DNA of 20,204 bases from a virus. Within the stretch, counting starts at the first letter, position 1; each line of letters starts with the position of its first letter. This document shows, piece after piece, positions 18,976 to 20,204 of the stretch. The position numbers were made by a program, and so were the translations under genes. The notes below the pieces were generated by a model. It worked only from the letters and a program-made list of their open reading frames with translations, ran no database searches and was not told the DNA's origin. The stretch lies in the IMG/VR virus record IMGVR_UViG_3300047497_000022, positions 1-20,204 of that record; one strand, given 5' to 3'.

Positions 18976-19895
18976 GCCGCGACCTCGGCCTTCTCGAGCT
19001 TCGGTCCGATCACGTCGCGGGAAAGCTCGAAGTTCCACCGAGCCATCTCGATAGCGAAGGTGAAGGCGTCGAAGACGGCGTCCCCGCATTGCACGGGGTA
19101 GGCGTCGCAATGGTCCGGCGTGATGTGGATAGCGACTCCGCCGTCGACGGCCGGGACCGGGACGGCAAGCGCCCGCTCGTCGGCGTCCATGAGGTAGTAC
19201 CGGCGAGACCACTTCTCGAAGCGCCGCGCCTGCCACGTCGCCGCAAGCTCGGCGTTTCGGTACGCCGCAAGTTGAAGCGCGACCTCCGGGTACGGCTTCG
19301 TGATCTTGCCGGAGCTTGTGAGCGACTTCCTCGACGTCTTGTAGTCGCCGATCAATCGGACGCCGTCAAGCTCGAAGATGAAGTCGGTCGTTCCGGCGTA
19401 CCCGTAGGTGTCGGAGTAGACGGGCATCTCCGCGGCGATGTACGTCGGCGAATACCGCTGAAGCCATCGGTCGAACTGCTCTACGAAGGGTCGGACTTCC
19501 GGGTCGATGTCCTCTCGAAAGTGACCATTCAGCGCGAGGTACTCGCACTCATCGTGAACGGCGGTCCCGAGCTTCGACGCCGACATTTGACCGACCCGGT
19601 CGCGCCGGTCGGCTTCCATGAGCCATTCGACGGTCGCCTTCTCGCCGTCGTCTTTGATCCGCGCGGGGAGCGTCCGAGCGATCCGGACGGCTTCCTTCGC
19701 CACCGTCTCGCCTTTCCAATAGACGAGGCCGGCGTTTGACGTGGCGGCTTTGATGATCGTCGTGACCGACCAGTAGCGAGCGTCGACGTCCTTCGCCGCG
19801 ACCTCGACGTCGCCGATCGGCTCGAGGCCCGGCGTCGCGTGCGTCTTCCGAATCGTGACCGGACCGGGCGGCGGCGGAATCTTCCGCTCCGTCAC
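18972..19895 (-). CDS. Cas4/RecB-like PD-(D/E)XK exonuclease
   Basis: A 307-residue protein from GTG 19895 (GTGA overlap with the repeat protein). Nuclease motifs occur in order: ASKLGTAVHDECEYLAL (H114), AAEMPVYSDTYGYAGTTDFI (E156, D171), VRLIGDYKTSRKSLTSSG (D184, K186), and PEVALQLAAYRNAEL (the QxxxY motif). These are the hallmarks of the phage RecB/Cas4-type family. I see no cluster of four cysteines, so no iron-sulphur site as in true Cas4. It probably resects DNA ends for recombination or replication together with the downstream Gp3-like protein. The N-terminus (KIPPPPGPVTIRKTHATPGL) is Pro-rich. Confidence 0.88.
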   Translation of the reverse strand: MTERKIPPPPGPVTIRKTHATPGLEPIGDVEVAAKDVDARYWSVTTIIKAATSNAGLVYWKGETVAKEAVRIARTLPARIKDDGEKATVEWLMEADRRDRVGQMSASKLGTAVHDECEYLALNGHFREDIDPEVRPFVEQFDRWLQRYSPTYIAAEMPVYSDTYGYAGTTDFIFELDGVRLIGDYKTSRKSLTSSGKITKPYPEVALQLAAYRNAELAATWQARRFEKWSRRYYLMDADERALAVPVPAVDGGVAIHITPDHCDAYPVQCGDAVFDAFTFAIEMARWNFELSRDVIGPKLEKAEVAA

Positions 19896-20204
19896 GACCC
19901 CGCCTCGACGAGCTTCCCGCCGACGAGGCGATAGAAGGTGTCTGCCTTGATGCGCTTGCCGTCGACCTTGGCGGACTTCATGGCGACTATCTCGGCGTCG
20001 TCCCTCCAAGGTTCGGTGTTCCACTCGGCGACGGTGATCCACACGCCGAGAGCGCCTTTCGCCTTACCCTCGAAACCGGAGGACAAGGCGACGGAGTTCT
20101 TTCCCGTGGCAGAGGCAGCGCCCCGGTCGCCCGTGGCAGAGGCAGCGCCCTGGTAGCCCGTGGCAGAGGCAGCGCCCTGGTAGCCCGTGGCAGAGGCAGC
20201 GCCC
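19892..20204 (-). CDS. GAASATGYQ-repeat protein, N-terminus beyond right edge
   Basis: The frame is open from the right edge to TGA 19892 (104 codons). It starts with 9-residue repeats (GAASATGYQ twice, GAASATGDR, then GAASATGKN), continues SVALSSGFEGKAKGALGVWI, and ends ADTFYRLVGGKLVEAGS. Such 'G..AASATG' repeat runs followed by 'G.E..AKGALG.WI.laEW' and 'vDG..Ik.DtFY.L..Gk' form the C-terminal part of a protein type found in many phages and prophages (DUF7666-like), with a trimeric beta-helix look similar to YadA-like heads. The role is unknown. The missing part should hold more repeats and an N-terminal domain. Confidence 0.8.
   Translation of the reverse strand, partial: GAASATGYQGAASATGYQGAASATGDRGAASATGKNSVALSSGFEGKAKGALGVWITVAEWNTEPWRDDAEIVAMKSAKVDGKRIKADTFYRLVGGKLVEAGS
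20103..20204. repeat. 27-nt in-frame tandem repeat reaching the right edge
   Basis: Three full 27-nt units (20103-20129, 20130-20156, 20157-20183) and 21 nt of a fourth; units differ only at a few bases of the last third (CCGGTCG against CTGGTAG). Each unit codes nine residues of the repeat protein. The array runs off the window, so the true copy number is not visible and short-read assembly may have collapsed it. Confidence 0.95.

Noticed and set aside
18972-19895. True CRISPR Cas4 assignment
   Set aside because: The nuclease motifs fit but the iron-sulphur cysteine cluster is not seen and there are no cas genes or arrays.
20103-20204. CRISPR-like array
   Set aside because: The units are directly adjacent with no variable spacers, and are in-frame codons of a repeat protein.

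Overview
The window is one continuous piece of a tailed double-stranded DNA phage (Caudoviricetes, HK97-type head, most likely a siphovirus) or an equivalent prophage segment. Every gene I support lies on the minus strand, so the genes read from right to left. The DNA is GC-rich, GTG starts are very common, and many small proteins belong to families usual in actinobacteriophages. A high-GC actinobacterial host is therefore likely, but this is inference. I see no tRNA, rRNA, integrase, repressor, insertion sequence or CRISPR array.

Right part (about 20204 down to 9604): an early/replication operon of some 26 cistrons. From the right edge these are: a 9-residue-repeat protein cut by the edge; a Cas4/RecB-like PD-(D/E)XK exonuclease; three tiny, partly membrane-associated proteins; a Gp3-like cysteine-containing DNA-metabolism protein; another small membrane protein; a small acidic protein; a winged-helix-like protein; a small PD-(D/E)XK nuclease; the C-terminal half of a DNA methyltransferase; small and zinc-ribbon proteins; a fusion of a HAD deoxynucleotidase with a dATP/dGTP diphosphohydrolase domain; a MazG-like pyrophosphohydrolase; several small proteins; a three-helix membrane protein; and a replication-initiator-like protein whose linker DNA carries an iteron-like repeat cluster. 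Each of the 25 gene junctions here is a stop/start overlap, 21 of them of exactly 4 nt (GTGA, ATGA or TTGA), so translation is probably coupled along the whole chain.

Middle (about 9603 to 8768): the only clear break. A 162-bp non-coding stretch carries two strong hairpins and a perfect dyad. It is followed by an HNH endonuclease gene and then a 290-bp gap before the terminase. This is where I would look for the late promoter and the cos site.

Left part (8767 to 1): the packaging and head module in canonical HK97 order: small terminase, large terminase, small membrane protein, portal, prohead protease, major capsid protein, intrinsic terminator, two small proteins, head-tail connector, probable tail terminator, a Pro/Ala-tailed small protein, and the tail tube protein cut by the left edge. 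HNH plus terminase packages DNA, the protease and capsid genes build the shell, and the last genes join head to tail. The right-hand operon replicates and recombines the genome and adjusts the deoxynucleotide pool.
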